64,000 bases of DNA from Pseudomonas sp. PB101. Lineage in GTDB: Bacteria; Pseudomonadota; Gammaproteobacteria; Pseudomonadales; Pseudomonadaceae. This document shows, in pieces, positions 1 to 8,755 of the stretch. Position 1 is the stretch's first letter; the number at the start of each line of letters is the position of its first letter. The notes below the pieces were generated by a model. It made no database searches and was not told where the DNA came from. It worked only from the letters and a program-made list of their open reading frames with translations. Where the stretch lies: assembly GCF_009764265.1 (NCBI RefSeq), contig NZ_RWIR01000021.1, positions 1-64,000 on the forward strand. The letters are read 5' to 3'. Both the position numbers and the translations under genes were made by a program.

Positions 1-63
1 CAAGCCCGCTCCCACAGGGTACGGTGTACACCGATCCACTGTGGGAGCGGGCTTGCCCGCGAT
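1..63. repeat. REP doublet (REPIN), cut by window edge
   Basis: Two inverted REP arms, 1-17 and 39-63, of the GTGGGAGCGGGCTTGCCCGCGAT type, separated by about 20 bases. The left arm is truncated by the window start. It lies just after the stop of the binding-protein gene on the minus strand. Confidence 0.85.
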
Positions 64-72
64 GGCAATCTA

Positions 73-849
73 TCAGTCGCCGTAAATATCTGACTTGAAG
101 TACTTGTCGGAAATCTTCTGGTACTCGCCACTGCTGCGAATCCCGTCAATGGCCGTGTTCAGCTCGCTGACCAGTTCAGTGTTGCCCTTGCGCACCGCAA
201 TGCCGGCACCCTCGCCCACATACTTCGGATCTTTCAGCTCCGGCCCGACAAAGGCATAACCCTGGCCACGCGGCATCGACAGGAAGTCATTGAGCGGAAT
301 GGTGTCGGCAAAAATCGCGTCGAGGCGACCGGCTGCCAGGTCCATGTAGATTTCTTCGTTGTTGCTGTAGCGCTTGACGTTGATGCCCTTGGGCTCGAAC
401 ACCTCGGTGGCGTAACGGTCGGTGGTGGTGGCGCGCTGCACGCCGACAGTCTTGCCCTTGAGGCTGGCGTACTGGTCATCCACCACCGCGCCGTCCTTCA
501 TCACCAGGCGCGACGAGGTGAAATAGTATTTGTGGGTGAAGTCCACCGACTTCTTGCGGTCTTCGTTGATGGTCATGGACGACAGCGCCATGTCGATTTT
601 CTTCACCTTCAGGGAAGGAATCAGACCATCGAACTCGCCTTCGACCCACACACACTTGACCTTCATCTGCGCGCACAGGGCATTGCCGATGTCGTAGTCG
701 AAACCGATGATTTCGCCTTTTTCGGATTTCGAGGCGAACGGCGGATACGCGGCTTCGATGCCGATGCGCAGGGTTTTCTCGGCGGCAAACACAGAACTGC
801 ACGCCAACAGGCTCAGGGCCAGACCGGTGATGAGGGGGAACTTCTTCAT
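73..849 (-). CDS. ABC transporter periplasmic binding protein for basic amino acids
   Basis: A 258-residue solute-binding protein of the lysine/arginine/ornithine/histidine class (HisJ, ArgT, AotJ type), family SBP_bac_3. A Sec signal peptide covers about residues 1-22 (MKK, a hydrophobic stretch, then VFA-A). The mature part opens with [12 protein letters not shown] and contains [27 protein letters not shown] and GVQRATT, the usual ligand-cleft segments, and ends with KYFKSDIYG. It would bind a cationic amino acid in the periplasm and deliver it to an inner-membrane permease. No permease or ATPase gene is adjacent in the window, so the partners must lie to the left or elsewhere. The exact ligand cannot be fixed from sequence alone. 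Confidence 0.9.
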   Translation of the reverse strand: MKKFPLITGLALSLLACSSVFAAEKTLRIGIEAAYPPFASKSEKGEIIGFDYDIGNALCAQMKVKCVWVEGEFDGLIPSLKVKKIDMALSSMTINEDRKKSVDFTHKYYFTSSRLVMKDGAVVDDQYASLKGKTVGVQRATTTDRYATEVFEPKGINVKRYSNNEEIYMDLAAGRLDAIFADTIPLNDFLSMPRGQGYAFVGPELKDPKYVGEGAGIAVRKGNTELVSELNTAIDGIRSSGEYQKISDKYFKSDIYGD

Positions 850-1158
850 GTTCGTTTTCTCGCGGTTGTTGTTGGTTTGGCAAGACAGAAGAAAAAGCTG
901 AAACGGGGGTGGAATCCTTTTTTGTACTTATAATTCCATCTTGGACTTTTATGTATTATCCGTCAATCAGGCAAATGCAGCCCTTGCCGGCCGATGGTCG
1001 GGTGGTGTGTCAGGAAAGTTATTGGCTGTAACTGAGGGCCCCTTCGCGAGCAGGCTCGCTCCCACAGGGTATCTGGTTGAACACAGATTTTGTGCACGAC
1101 ACAGAACTCTGTGGGAGCGGGCTTGCCCGCGAAGGCTGACTGGAGAACGCCGCAGGAA
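850..1158. other. Intergenic region: upstream of the binding-protein gene, plus a REPIN
   Basis: About 310 bases without a gene. The half next to the binding-protein start (850-970) is AT-rich and presumably holds its promoter on the minus strand; I see no convincing consensus pair there. The other half (1041-1135) is a REPIN, listed separately, downstream of moaE. Confidence 0.6.
1041..1135. repeat. REP doublet (REPIN)
   Basis: Inverted arms at 1041-1067 and 1109-1135 (CTGTGGGAGCGGGCTTGC type; one arm carries the GAGCGAGC variant). The spacer is about 40 bases. It lies between moaE and the binding-protein gene. Confidence 0.85.
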
Positions 1159-1611
1159 TTACTGCTTCCAGCGATCCGCCGCCGCATGATCACTGTCACG
1201 CCCCTCGACCCAGCGCGGCCCGTCACTGGTGTTTTCTTTCTTCCAGAACGGAGCACGGGTTTTCAGGTAGTCCATGACAAAGGCGCAGGCATCGAACGCC
1301 GCCTGACGATGGGCGCTGGCTGCGCCGACGAAGACAATCGGCTCGCCCGGTTCAAGGGCGCCGATGCGGTGCAGCACTTCCAGCTTGAGCAGCGGCCAGC
1401 GCTGCCCGGCCTCGATGGCGATCTTGCCGAGGGCCTTTTCAGTCATGCCGGGATAGTGTTCGAGGAACATCCCGGCGACGTCCAGACCGTCATTGAAGTC
1501 GCGCACGTAGCCGACAAAGCTCACCACCGCCCCCACGCCGACATTGGCGTCGTGCATGGCGTTGACCTCGGCACCCGGGTCGAACGGCGTGGACTGCACA
1601 CGAATGGCCAT
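1159..1611 (-). CDS. moaE: Molybdopterin synthase catalytic subunit MoaE
   Basis: A 150-residue large subunit of molybdopterin synthase. It transfers sulfur from the MoaD C-terminal thiocarboxylate to precursor Z (cPMP) to make molybdopterin in the cytoplasm. Visible family marks are VGAVVSFVGYVRDFN near residue 30, FLEHYPGMTEKAL, a HRIGALEPGE segment around 80, and the C-terminal APFWKKE around residues 121-126, which holds the conserved active-site lysine. It starts 3 bases after the moaD stop, so it is translationally close to moaD in a moaC-moaD-moaE operon. Length fits the family. Confidence 0.95.
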   Translation of the reverse strand: MAIRVQSTPFDPGAEVNAMHDANVGVGAVVSFVGYVRDFNDGLDVAGMFLEHYPGMTEKALGKIAIEAGQRWPLLKLEVLHRIGALEPGEPIVFVGAASAHRQAAFDACAFVMDYLKTRAPFWKKENTSDGPRWVEGRDSDHAAADRWKQ

Positions 1612-1614
1612 GGC

Positions 1615-1857
1615 TCAGCCTCCGGTCACGGTCGGGAAGAACGCCACTTCGTCGCCCTCGCTGACCGGCTCGTCGAGCTGGCACAGGTCTTCGTTGCGGG
1701 CACACATCAGGTTTTGCTCGGACAACACCTCGGCACCGTCACGTTGAGCCAACAGCGCGCGGACGTCGTCGACAGTGGCGAAGTTGCCTTCGACCTTCAC
1801 CGAGTCCAGCCCCAGCGCTTCACGATAACGAGCGAAAAACTTCACGGTAACGTTCAT
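1615..1857 (-). CDS. moaD: Molybdopterin synthase sulfur carrier subunit MoaD
   Basis: An 80-residue ubiquitin-fold sulfur carrier. The essential C-terminal Gly-Gly is present (PTVTGG), the site that is adenylated and thiocarboxylated before sulfur transfer with MoaE. The N-terminus [13 protein letters not shown] is a typical first beta strand. Its ATG overlaps the moaC stop by 4 bases (ATGA), which indicates translational coupling. It works with MoaE in a heterotetrameric synthase. Confidence 0.95.
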   Translation of the reverse strand: MNVTVKFFARYREALGLDSVKVEGNFATVDDVRALLAQRDGAEVLSEQNLMCARNEDLCQLDEPVSEGDEVAFFPTVTGG

Positions 1858-2327
1858 GGCTGCTCCGCCTGGAAATGACCGCTCTTGCCGCCGACCTTCT
1901 CCAGCAGGCGCACGCTTTCAATGGTCATGCCGCGGTCCACGGCCTTGCACATGTCATAGATGGTCAGCGCGGCGACGCTGGCAGCGGTCAGGGCCTCCAT
2001 CTCGACGCCGGTCTGCCCGGACAGCTTGCAGCGCGCCACGATACGCACCGAGTCGTCGCCTTCGGCACTGAGCTCGACCTTGACGCCGGTCAGCATCAGC
2101 GGATGGCACAGGGGAATCAGATCGCTGGTTTTCTTCGCCGCCTGAATGCCGGCAATGCGCGCCACGGCAAACACATCACCCTTGGGGTGGCCGCCGCTGA
2201 CGATCATCTGCAGGGTTTCGGGCAGCATGCGCACCAGCGCTTGGGCGGTCGCCTCACGGAACGTCACGGCTTTTTCAGTGACGTCGACCATGTTGGCGCG
2301 ACCTTGGGAATCGAGATGAGTCAGCAC
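1854..2327 (-). CDS. moaC: Cyclic pyranopterin monophosphate synthase MoaC
   Basis: A 157-residue enzyme that converts the product of MoaA to cyclic pyranopterin monophosphate, the second step of molybdenum cofactor synthesis. Family signatures are [18 protein letters not shown] at the N-terminus, [15 protein letters not shown] around residues 65-79 and [20 protein letters not shown] around 128-147. The start is GTG at 2327, chosen because AGGAG lies 7 bases upstream and the N-terminus matches the family. It is the first gene of moaC-moaD-moaE; moaA is not in the window. Confidence 0.95.
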   Translation of the reverse strand: MLTHLDSQGRANMVDVTEKAVTFREATAQALVRMLPETLQMIVSGGHPKGDVFAVARIAGIQAAKKTSDLIPLCHPLMLTGVKVELSAEGDDSVRIVARCKLSGQTGVEMEALTAASVAALTIYDMCKAVDRGMTIESVRLLEKVGGKSGHFQAEQP

Positions 2328-2408
2328 GGGATTACTCCTGATCAGGAATCCCGATTGTAAACCTGCGGGTCAATTTTCCGCACGCATGATTGTCCGATGA
2401 CATCGATT

Positions 2409-2501
2409 CCTGTGGGAGCGTGGCTTGCTCGCGATGGCATCAACGCGGTGTGACCGTTAAACCGCGGTGCCTGCATCGCGGGCAAGCCACGCTCCCACAG
2501 G
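2409..2501. repeat. REP doublet (REPIN)
   Basis: Arms CCTGTGGGAGCGTGGCTTGC at 2409 onward and the matching inverted copy ending at 2501. This is the GCGTGGC core variant. It sits between the phoH-like gene terminator and moaC. Confidence 0.85.
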
Positions 2502-2520
2502 ATTTGTGTCCGACATAAAA

Positions 2521-2548
2521 AACCGGGCGACCTCGCGGCCGCCCGGTT
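2521..2548 (-). terminator. Rho-independent terminator of the phoH-like gene
   Basis: Inverted arms AACCGGGCG (2521-2529) and CGCCCGGTT (2540-2548). On the minus strand the hairpin is followed by a run of six T, just after the stop of the PIN-PhoH gene. Confidence 0.85.
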
Positions 2549-2559
2549 TGGGTGAAGGA

Positions 2560-3954
2560 TTACAAATGCGTTTCGGCGTATTCGGCCAGGATCGAGCGTG
2601 GTACCCCTTGCAGGGTGATGTGCACCCCGTTCGGGAAGTCCTTGAAGCGTTCAGTGAGGTAGGTCAGCCCGGAGCTGGTCGCGGACAGGTAAGGGGTGTC
2701 GATCTGCGCCAGGTTGCCCAGGCACACCACTTTGGAGCCGGCGCCGGCACGGGTGATGATGGTTTTCATCTGGTGCGGCGTGAGGTTCTGGCATTCGTCG
2801 ATCAGGATCAGGCTCTGCTGGAAGCTGCGGCCCCGGATGTAGTTGAGGGATTTGAACTGCAACGGCACTTTGCTGAGGATGTAGTCGACGCTGCCATGGG
2901 TGCTTTCGTCATCCATGTGCAAGGCTTCGAGGTTGTCGGTGATGGCGCCCAGCCATGGCTCCATTTTTTCCGCCTCGGTGCCGGGCAGGAAGCCTATTTC
3001 CTGGTCCAGGCCCTGCACGCTGCGGGTGGCGATGATGCGGCGATAACGTTTGCTGACCATGGTCTGCTCGATCGCAGCGGCCAGTGCCAGGATGGTTTTA
3101 CCGGAACCTGCGGCACCCGACAGGTTGACCAGGTGGATGTCCGGATCAAGCAACGCGTACAACGCCAGGCTCTGATAGATATCGCGCGGCTTCAGGCCCC
3201 AGGCTTCCTGGTGCAGCAGCGGTTCCTGGTGCAGGTCGAGGATCAGCAAGCGGTCTTCTTCGATCTCCTTGATCCAGCCGACAAAGCCCTGTTCATCAAT
3301 GATGAATTCATTGATATGCACCGCCGGCAGGTTGTCGATCAATTGCACCTGATGCCAGGTGCGGCCGTGGTCCTGACGGGTTTCGACCTTGCTCACACGG
3401 TCCCAGAAGGAGCCGGTCATGTTGTGGTAACCGTTGGGCAGCAAGGACACGTCGTCGACCAATTGGTCGGTGCTGTAGTCCTCGGCCGCAATCCCGCAGG
3501 CGCGCGCCTTGAGGCGCATGTTGATGTCTTTGGTGACCAGCACCACGGGCTTCTTCGGGTCGCGCGTATGCAGGTCGATCAGTTGGTTGATGATTTTGTT
3601 GTCGTTCAGGTGCTCGGGCAGAATCAGGTTCGGCTCGGCATGCTTGCTCATCAGAATTGACAGCAAACCCTTGGGTCCGCTTTTGCCACGCTGGATCGGC
3701 ACACCCTGCTCGACGTCCTCGGGTGAGGCATCGCCCAGAGTCTTGTCGATCAGGCGGATGGCCTGGCGGCATTCGGCGGCAACGCTGTGATGCCCGCTCT
3801 TGAGCTTGTCGAGCTCTTCAAGCACGGTCATCGGGATCGCGACGTGGTGTTCTTCGAAGTTAAGCAGCGCGTTTGGATCGTGAATCAATACGTTGGTATC
3901 GAGTACATAAAGGATTGGCTGGTTGGAAGAAGAGCTACGTCCGTGATCATCCAT
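2560..3954 (-). CDS. PIN domain-PhoH family ATPase
   Basis: A 464-residue two-domain protein. An N-terminal PIN ribonuclease-like domain carries the acidic motif LDTNVLIHDP (D19) and an EELDKLK segment. A C-terminal PhoH helicase-like ATPase has Walker A GAAGSGKT near residues 280-287 and Walker B LILIDECQNL near 379-388. PIN-PhoH fusions are thought to act in RNA unwinding and cleavage and resemble the toxin half of PhoAT systems; the substrate here is unknown. No small antitoxin-like gene precedes it, so it looks like the stand-alone housekeeping form (YlaK-like). It is a single gene with its own terminator. Confidence 0.9.
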   Translation of the reverse strand: MDDHGRSSSSNQPILYVLDTNVLIHDPNALLNFEEHHVAIPMTVLEELDKLKSGHHSVAAECRQAIRLIDKTLGDASPEDVEQGVPIQRGKSGPKGLLSILMSKHAEPNLILPEHLNDNKIINQLIDLHTRDPKKPVVLVTKDINMRLKARACGIAAEDYSTDQLVDDVSLLPNGYHNMTGSFWDRVSKVETRQDHGRTWHQVQLIDNLPAVHINEFIIDEQGFVGWIKEIEEDRLLILDLHQEPLLHQEAWGLKPRDIYQSLALYALLDPDIHLVNLSGAAGSGKTILALAAAIEQTMVSKRYRRIIATRSVQGLDQEIGFLPGTEAEKMEPWLGAITDNLEALHMDDESTHGSVDYILSKVPLQFKSLNYIRGRSFQQSLILIDECQNLTPHQMKTIITRAGAGSKVVCLGNLAQIDTPYLSATSSGLTYLTERFKDFPNGVHITLQGVPRSILAEYAETHL

Positions 3955-4289
3955 ACTCGGTCACCTTTGTGGGAGCCATTCGACGCAATACCTTGGCGGT
4001 GCTGCGCCTCGAAGTGACTGCCGAATACACCTGCGGGGACTCAAGTGTTCTGCCTACATGCGGGGTCTTGGAAGACGCCACCTGTGTTGCAGGTTTCGGC
4101 GGTCTGTCTTCGTAATACTCCAAAACGTGTGACAGAAAAAAGTACTTTGACGCTTTTTTGAAGTTTATTTTTCAGAATGACCAATAACACTTGGCGGACT
4201 GCCATCACCCGTTTACAGTCGGAAGTCAACCTGCAACAAATTCCCTTCCAAAATCGCCAAAAACCCAATGTTTACTGGGTTTGGCCGAT
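3955..4289. other. Intergenic region upstream of the phoH-like gene
   Basis: About 335 bases between two minus-strand genes. It holds the terminator of the deacetylase-like gene (4261-4282) and should hold the phoH-like promoter. A possible minus-strand pair is TTGTTG with TGTAAA 16 bases downstream (around 4210-4240), but it is weak. No ORF with a credible ribosome site was seen. Confidence 0.5.
4261..4282 (-). terminator. Terminator-like hairpin after the deacetylase-like gene
   Basis: Arms AAACCCA (4261-4267) and TGGGTTT (4276-4282) with an 8-base loop. On the minus strand the hairpin runs into further T residues, 8 bases after the stop codon of the gene at 4290. Confidence 0.6.
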
Positions 4290-5414
4290 TCAGCGAAACG
4301 CATCCTGGCAATCCTCCCAACCGATCCCGACCGGTGCCGTTTGCGTGACCAGCCACGGCAACGCCGTTTTCACCCCATCCTGCTTCACATTGAAATTGAT
4401 CACCCCGTGGCGCCATAGCAACATCAGCGTCAGCACCCGTTGCGCACTCGCGTTGCCCTTGAGTTTGCCGGCGCCGTCCTGGGCGTCGATGTCCCACAGC
4501 GCTACCTGCAGACCCTGAGCCTTGAAGAAGCCTTCGGCATCGGAACGACGCTGGCCGTCGGGCGGACGGAACAGCGGCACGTAGTTCTCCGGCAGCTTGC
4601 TCTTGACCAGTTCGGCGCTGCGGCGCACCGAGTCCTGCCAGTCCTGCCAGTGACTGTGGGAACGGAACTCCCAGCCTTGTACGCCGATGCACTGGCTCGA
4701 GTAGGTCGCTTGCAGGTCGCCCACCGAATGCTCGCCCAAACGGGCCTGGATGTCCTTGCCAAGGACGAAGAACGTTGCGCTCATGTTCGACTTGCGCAGG
4801 TACTCGGTGAGCCAGGCCGTGTTGTCCGGCGCGGCGTTGGCGGCGCTGTCGAAGGTCAGCAGGAACAGCCGGTCATGCATCTCGTCACCGGAGCGCTCAT
4901 AGTCGCCGAAACGATCGACTTCGCTGCTGGTTTGCGGGAACAGCGCAGCCTTGCGCAACTGCTCGTCCAGGTACTGCGTGTGGAACACACGGCTCGGTTC
5001 GGCCCACTTGATGTAGTAGCTGTCTGCGCTGACCTGGAACTTGCCAGCCTGTTCACGCAGGGTCGGCATGTCTTCGACCAGAAAACAGAAGGAGGCATCC
5101 TGGTCGCAACTCTGTTGGGCGTAGTTGTAGTTGGCCAGCAGCCGCTGCCACAGATGCTGGCGAACCCGGTTGACCGACTCCAGATTAATCGTGCGCAAGC
5201 CCAGGCGCTGGGCCAGGGCGGTTTCATCCAGCGACTCGCTGGCCAACAGCACACTGGAAAACATCAGGATCTCGGCCCGCGACGCCACGTCGAACAGCGT
5301 CGGGTTGCCGAGTTTTTCCGGCCAGGTGCTGCGATCAAGCGTGGCCACATCGCCCGGTGCCGCGATGGCGCCGAGGCTCAACAGCCAGATCGAGATGAGA
5401 AAAACGATACGCAA
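4290..5414 (-). CDS. Polysaccharide deacetylase-like (CE4) exported protein, altered active site
   Basis: About 374 residues with an N-terminal signal peptide (LRIVFLISIWLLSLGAIAAP), so probably periplasmic. The start is TTG at 5414: GGAG lies 8 bases upstream at 5423-5426, and no ATG gives a better N-terminus. The C-terminal half shows a CE4/NodB-like layout: LLTFDS near residue 186, SATFFVLG, RSHSHW near 250 and RPPDGQR near 284, ending LWDIDAQD. In canonical CE4 enzymes the first motif is TFDDG, whose second Asp binds metal; here it is Ser, so activity may be altered or lost. The N-terminal ~170 residues are not recognised. It sits alone, divergent from yaaA. Confidence 0.7.
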   Translation of the reverse strand: MRIVFLISIWLLSLGAIAAPGDVATLDRSTWPEKLGNPTLFDVASRAEILMFSSVLLASESLDETALAQRLGLRTINLESVNRVRQHLWQRLLANYNYAQQSCDQDASFCFLVEDMPTLREQAGKFQVSADSYYIKWAEPSRVFHTQYLDEQLRKAALFPQTSSEVDRFGDYERSGDEMHDRLFLLTFDSAANAAPDNTAWLTEYLRKSNMSATFFVLGKDIQARLGEHSVGDLQATYSSQCIGVQGWEFRSHSHWQDWQDSVRRSAELVKSKLPENYVPLFRPPDGQRRSDAEGFFKAQGLQVALWDIDAQDGAGKLKGNASAQRVLTLMLLWRHGVINFNVKQDGVKTALPWLVTQTAPVGIGWEDCQDAFR

Positions 5415-5489
5415 TGGGATGTCTCCATAACAAAACCCGCGCGGCACTATAGCTGATCCAGGCTCAACTCCCGCAGCAACACAGACCCT

Positions 5490-5572
5490 TGTAGGAGCGA
5501 GCCTGCTCGCGATGGAGTGTCAGGCACCGCTGTGTCGACTGACACACCATCGCGAGCAGGCTCGCTCCTACA
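5490..5572. repeat. REP doublet (REPIN)
   Basis: Arms TGTAGGAGCGAGCCTGCTCG at 5490 onward and its inverted copy ending at 5572. It lies in the divergent region between the deacetylase-like gene and yaaA, about 100 bases before the yaaA start. Confidence 0.85.
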
Positions 5573-5670
5573 GAGGTAGTGGCGAACCGGCCATCACCTA
5601 TGGACGCGATAGCTGGAGTCAACGCCGACAACCCCCTAGAATCGCCGCCACGATTAAAGGAGACGACTTC

Positions 5671-6450
5671 ATGCTGATGGTGATTTCACCCGCCAAGACC
5701 CTCGACTATGAAACACCGCCGGCGACCCAGCGCTTCACCCAGCCGCAGTACCTCGACCATTCCCAGGAGTTGATCCTGCAATTGCGCGAGCTGTCCCCGG
5801 CACAGATCAGCGAACTGATGCATGTTTCCGACAAGATCGGCGGGCTCAACGCCGCGCGTTTCGGCAGCTGGACGCCTGCGTTCACCCCGGAAAACGCCAA
5901 GCAGGCGCTGCTGGCCTTCAAGGGCGACGTGTACACCGGCATGAACGCGCAAACCCTCAGCGAAGCCGATTTCGATTACGCCCAAAAACACCTGCGCATG
6001 CTCTCGGGCCTGTATGGCCTGCTGCGCCCGCTGGACCTGATGCAACCCTATCGCCTGGAAATGGGCACCAAGCTGGCCAACGCCCGGGGCAAGGACTTGT
6101 ATGCGTTCTGGGGCACACGCATCAGCGAATGGCTGAACGAAGCGCTGGTCGATCAGGGCGATGACGTGCTGCTCAACCTGGCGTCCAACGAGTATTTCTC
6201 GGCGGTCAAGCGCAACGCCTTGAACGCACGCATCATCAATACCGAGTTCAAGGACCTGAAGAACGGCCAGTACAAGATCATCAGCTTCTACGCGAAAAAG
6301 GCCCGTGGCTTGATGAGCCGATTCGTCATCGAAGAACGCATCAACGATCCGGCAGCCCTCAAGCAGTTCGACGTTCAAGGCTATCGCTACAGCGCCGAAC
6401 AATCCAAGCCGGACAATCTGGTGTTTCTGCGCGATCACGCACCAGAGTGA
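5671..6450 (+). CDS. yaaA: Peroxide stress protein YaaA
   Basis: A 259-residue protein of the YaaA/DUF328 family, which in E. coli limits intracellular free iron and oxidative DNA damage under peroxide stress and binds DNA through a helix-hairpin-helix-like fold. The start ATG at 5671 follows AAAGGAGA with good spacing; the frame is open further upstream but that part crosses the REPIN. Family segments: [14 protein letters not shown] at the N-terminus, [31 protein letters not shown] and the C-terminal [13 protein letters not shown]. Length equals the E. coli protein. It is monocistronic, followed by a strong hairpin. Confidence 0.95.
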   Translation: MLMVISPAKTLDYETPPATQRFTQPQYLDHSQELILQLRELSPAQISELMHVSDKIGGLNAARFGSWTPAFTPENAKQALLAFKGDVYTGMNAQTLSEADFDYAQKHLRMLSGLYGLLRPLDLMQPYRLEMGTKLANARGKDLYAFWGTRISEWLNEALVDQGDDVLLNLASNEYFSAVKRNALNARIINTEFKDLKNGQYKIISFYAKKARGLMSRFVIEERINDPAALKQFDVQGYRYSAEQSKPDNLVFLRDHAPE

Positions 6451-6457
6451 TGCACCC

Positions 6458-6496
6458 GGTCGGCGCACGACCTCCACCAACCCTCGTGCGCCGACC
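6458..6496 (+). terminator. Strong hairpin after yaaA
   Basis: Perfect 13-base arms GGTCGGCGCACGA (6458-6470) and TCGTGCGCCGACC (6484-6496) with a 13-base loop, 8 bases after the yaaA stop. There is no long T tract, so it may be an mRNA-stabilising or weak terminator. Confidence 0.6.
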
Positions 6497-6762
6497 CTAG
6501 ACTCACTTCAGCCTTCCCCGCCTTTTCGCCATTTTTATGGCGCCAGAAAAATACCAACCGATTTTCTAACTTTAGTTTCACTCGACTTCAATCTTTTTTT
6601 TGCGTAGTGGCACTGACTTTTTTTAACAGTGGTGGCACAAAAATATCCCATCCAATGAACCGCCTTTATATAAAGGGCGAAACGGCAAGTGCTATCAATT
6701 TGAGAGCAGTGCCATCTTTATCAATATTTCAAGAAATTTCAGATTTCACGATGGGCGGACTG

Positions 6763-6789
6763 GAACTATGTCCAAACGTGCCGCTCATA
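6763..6789 (+). promoter_or_regulatory. Possible AlgU (sigma E-like) promoter of algD
   Basis: GAACTA at 6763-6768, 16 bases, then TCATA at 6785-6789. This is one base off the GAACTT -35 used by AlgU, with the right spacing, but the -10 (consensus near TCTGA) matches only partly. Placement about 480 bases before algD is plausible for this operon. Confidence 0.35.
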
Positions 6790-6927
6790 CCACCGGTAAC
6801 GATTCTCGCCGAACGTGTACGAGATAACTTACGCAGATAAGAGATTCGTGTAGCCAAGTTGTAATACAAACTTGCGCTGACTAATCACTGATTTGGACAA
6901 CAGCGAGCGGACAGGAGATAACGCGGT

Positions 6928-6966
6928 ATGACTATCCCCTACAAGGCCACGACAGCGCCCCTATAA
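6928..6966 (+). CDS. Possible 12-codon leader ORF before algD
   Basis: ATG at 6928 preceded by AGGAG with a 10-base spacer, then 11 further codons (MTIPYKATTAPL) and TAA at 6964. It sits inside the presumed algD leader. There is no homologue I know of; short frames with a ribosome site occur by chance, so this is a weak call. Confidence 0.2.
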   Translation: MTIPYKATTAPL

Positions 6967-7273
6967 ACGTGCTCACCCGAGCACCAAACCGCCTGATCCA
7001 CGGGCTTTCGGCCTGACATCACGCGTGTAATACCTTTGCGCCAGCATCCCCGAAAAGAGGATCGGCTGCATAACAGGGCAAATCATAACAACAAGGCCTA
7101 GTTGCGCACCCCTTGAGTGCATTTATTTAGACACTCGTAATTCATATGCCAGCACACGGCATTGTTGCGCCTGTAAGTCGCACTTGCGAGTGCACTTTAA
7201 CCGCTGCACACCATTAACTCTGGCCATCTAATGGCTCGATGTATACAGGCTTGATAATAGAGAGGTAATTGCG

Positions 7274-8590
7274 ATGCGCATCAGCATTTTTGGTTTGGGT
7301 TACGTCGGCGCAGTCTGTGCCGGTTGCCTGTCTGCACGGGGTCATGACGTCGTTGGCGTCGATGTGGCCAAAGACAAGATCGATATGATCAATGCCGGCA
7401 AATCGCCGATCGTTGAACCGGGCCTGGGCGAACTTCTGTCCCAGGGCATCCAGACCGGTCGTCTGCGCGGCACCACCAACTTCGCCGAGGCGATTCGCGA
7501 CACCGACCTGTCGATGATTTGCGTCGGTACGCCGAGCAAGAAAAACGGCGACCTGGAACTGAACTACATCGAGGCCGTGTGCCGCGAAATCGGCTTTGTC
7601 CTGCGTGACAAGTCCACCCGCCACACCATCGTCGTGCGCAGCACCGTGCTGCCGGGGACCGTGGCCAACGTGGTCATCCCGATTCTCGAAGACTGCTCCG
7701 GCAAGAAGGCCGGCGTTGATTTCGGCGTGGCCGTGAACCCTGAGTTCCTGCGCGAAAGCACCGCCATCGCCGACTACGACCAGCCGCCAATGACCGTCAT
7801 CGGCGAATTCGACAAGGCGTCCGGCGACGTTCTGCAATCGCTGTACGAAGAGCTCGACGCTCCGATCATCCGCAAGGACATCGCCGTCGCCGAGATGATC
7901 AAGTACACCTGCAACGTGTGGCACGCCACCAAGGTCACCTTCGCCAACGAGATCGGCAACATCGCCAAGGCGGTCGGCGTCGACGGCCGCGAAGTGATGG
8001 ACGTGGTCTGCCAGGACAAGACCCTCAACCTGTCCCAGTACTACATGCGCCCGGGCTTCGCCTTCGGCGGTTCGTGCCTGCCAAAAGACGTGCGTGCCCT
8101 GACCTACCGCGCCGGTTCCCTGGACGTGGAAGCACCGTTGCTCAACTCGCTGATGCGCAGCAACGAATCCCAGGTGCAGAACGCTTTCGACATCGTCTCC
8201 AGCCACGACAAACGCAAAGTCGCCCTGCTGGGACTGAGCTTCAAGGCCGGCACCGACGATCTGCGCGAAAGCCCGCTGGTCGACCTGGCGGAAATGCTGA
8301 TCGGCAAGGGCTACGACCTGAGCATCTACGACAGCAACGTCGAATACGCCCGTGTTCACGGCGCCAACAAGGACTACATCGAGTCGAAGATCCCTCACGT
8401 CTCGTCCCTGCTCAACGCTGACTTCGACGATGTGATCAACAACTCCGACGTGATCATCCTCGGCAACCGCGACGAGAAATTCCGCGCCCTGGTGCAGAAC
8501 GTTCCGCACGGCAAGCAGGTGATCGACCTGGTCGGCTTCATGTCCAAAGCCACCAGCGTGGCTGGCCGGACTGAAGGCATCTGCTGGTAA
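7274..8590 (+). CDS. algD: GDP-mannose 6-dehydrogenase AlgD
   Basis: A 438-residue NAD-dependent four-electron dehydrogenase that oxidises GDP-mannose to GDP-mannuronic acid, the committed step of alginate synthesis. The N-terminal Rossmann fold is visible (GLGYVGAVCAGCLSARGHDV), followed by the conserved VGTPS and NPEFLRE segments. The catalytic cysteine is Cys268 in FGGSCLPKDVRAL. The C-terminal UDP/GDP-sugar binding domain contains GLSFKAGTDDLRESP. The start has AGAGG 8 bases upstream. It is the first gene of the twelve-gene alginate operon and is followed by a REPIN before alg8. Confidence 0.98.
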   Translation: MRISIFGLGYVGAVCAGCLSARGHDVVGVDVAKDKIDMINAGKSPIVEPGLGELLSQGIQTGRLRGTTNFAEAIRDTDLSMICVGTPSKKNGDLELNYIEAVCREIGFVLRDKSTRHTIVVRSTVLPGTVANVVIPILEDCSGKKAGVDFGVAVNPEFLRESTAIADYDQPPMTVIGEFDKASGDVLQSLYEELDAPIIRKDIAVAEMIKYTCNVWHATKVTFANEIGNIAKAVGVDGREVMDVVCQDKTLNLSQYYMRPGFAFGGSCLPKDVRALTYRAGSLDVEAPLLNSLMRSNESQVQNAFDIVSSHDKRKVALLGLSFKAGTDDLRESPLVDLAEMLIGKGYDLSIYDSNVEYARVHGANKDYIESKIPHVSSLLNADFDDVINNSDVIILGNRDEKFRALVQNVPHGKQVIDLVGFMSKATSVAGRTEGICW

Positions 8591-8594
8591 GCCC

Positions 8595-8712
8595 CCTGTA
8601 GGAGCGAGCTTGCTCCGGGCGGCGCTCCGACGATGCACCTGAGAACACCGCTGGGTATCAGATACCCAGCGTCATCGTTGGCGACCATCGCGAGCAAGCT
8701 CGCTCCTACAGG
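8595..8712. repeat. REP doublet between algD and alg8
   Basis: Outer arms CCTGTAGGAGCGAGCTTGCT from 8595 and the inverted copy ending at 8712. The spacer itself holds a second perfect palindrome, CTGGGTATC-A-GATACCCAG (about 8651-8669). The element fills almost the whole algD-alg8 gap within the operon. Confidence 0.85.
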
Positions 8713-8755
8713 TTTGTACGCCTGCGTTAACCCGAGATCTAGACGGATGCAGATT

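Larger units (their letters stand above)
6497..7273 (+). promoter_or_regulatory. algD regulatory region and long 5' leader
   Basis: About 780 non-coding bases, clearly more AT-rich than the flanking genes. In Pseudomonas the algD promoter is large, uses the envelope-stress sigma factor AlgU and binds AlgR, AmrZ and other factors far upstream; that is family knowledge. Here I see an AlgU-like element at 6763-6789, a hairpin GCACT-TGCG-AGTGC around 7180-7195, and several GGA triplets in the leader that could bind RsmA-type proteins. If the AlgU-like element is real, the leader is about 480 nt. A 77-codon frame at 6607-6840 lacks a ribosome site and is not called. Confidence 0.6.

Noticed and set aside
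2560..3954. The PIN-PhoH gene as a toxin-antitoxin (PhoAT) pair.
   Set aside because: No short antitoxin ORF overlaps or precedes its start, and it has its own terminator and isolated position.
6607..6840. A 77-codon open frame in the algD upstream region.
   Set aside because: No ribosome site, no known similarity, unusual composition and location inside the regulatory region.
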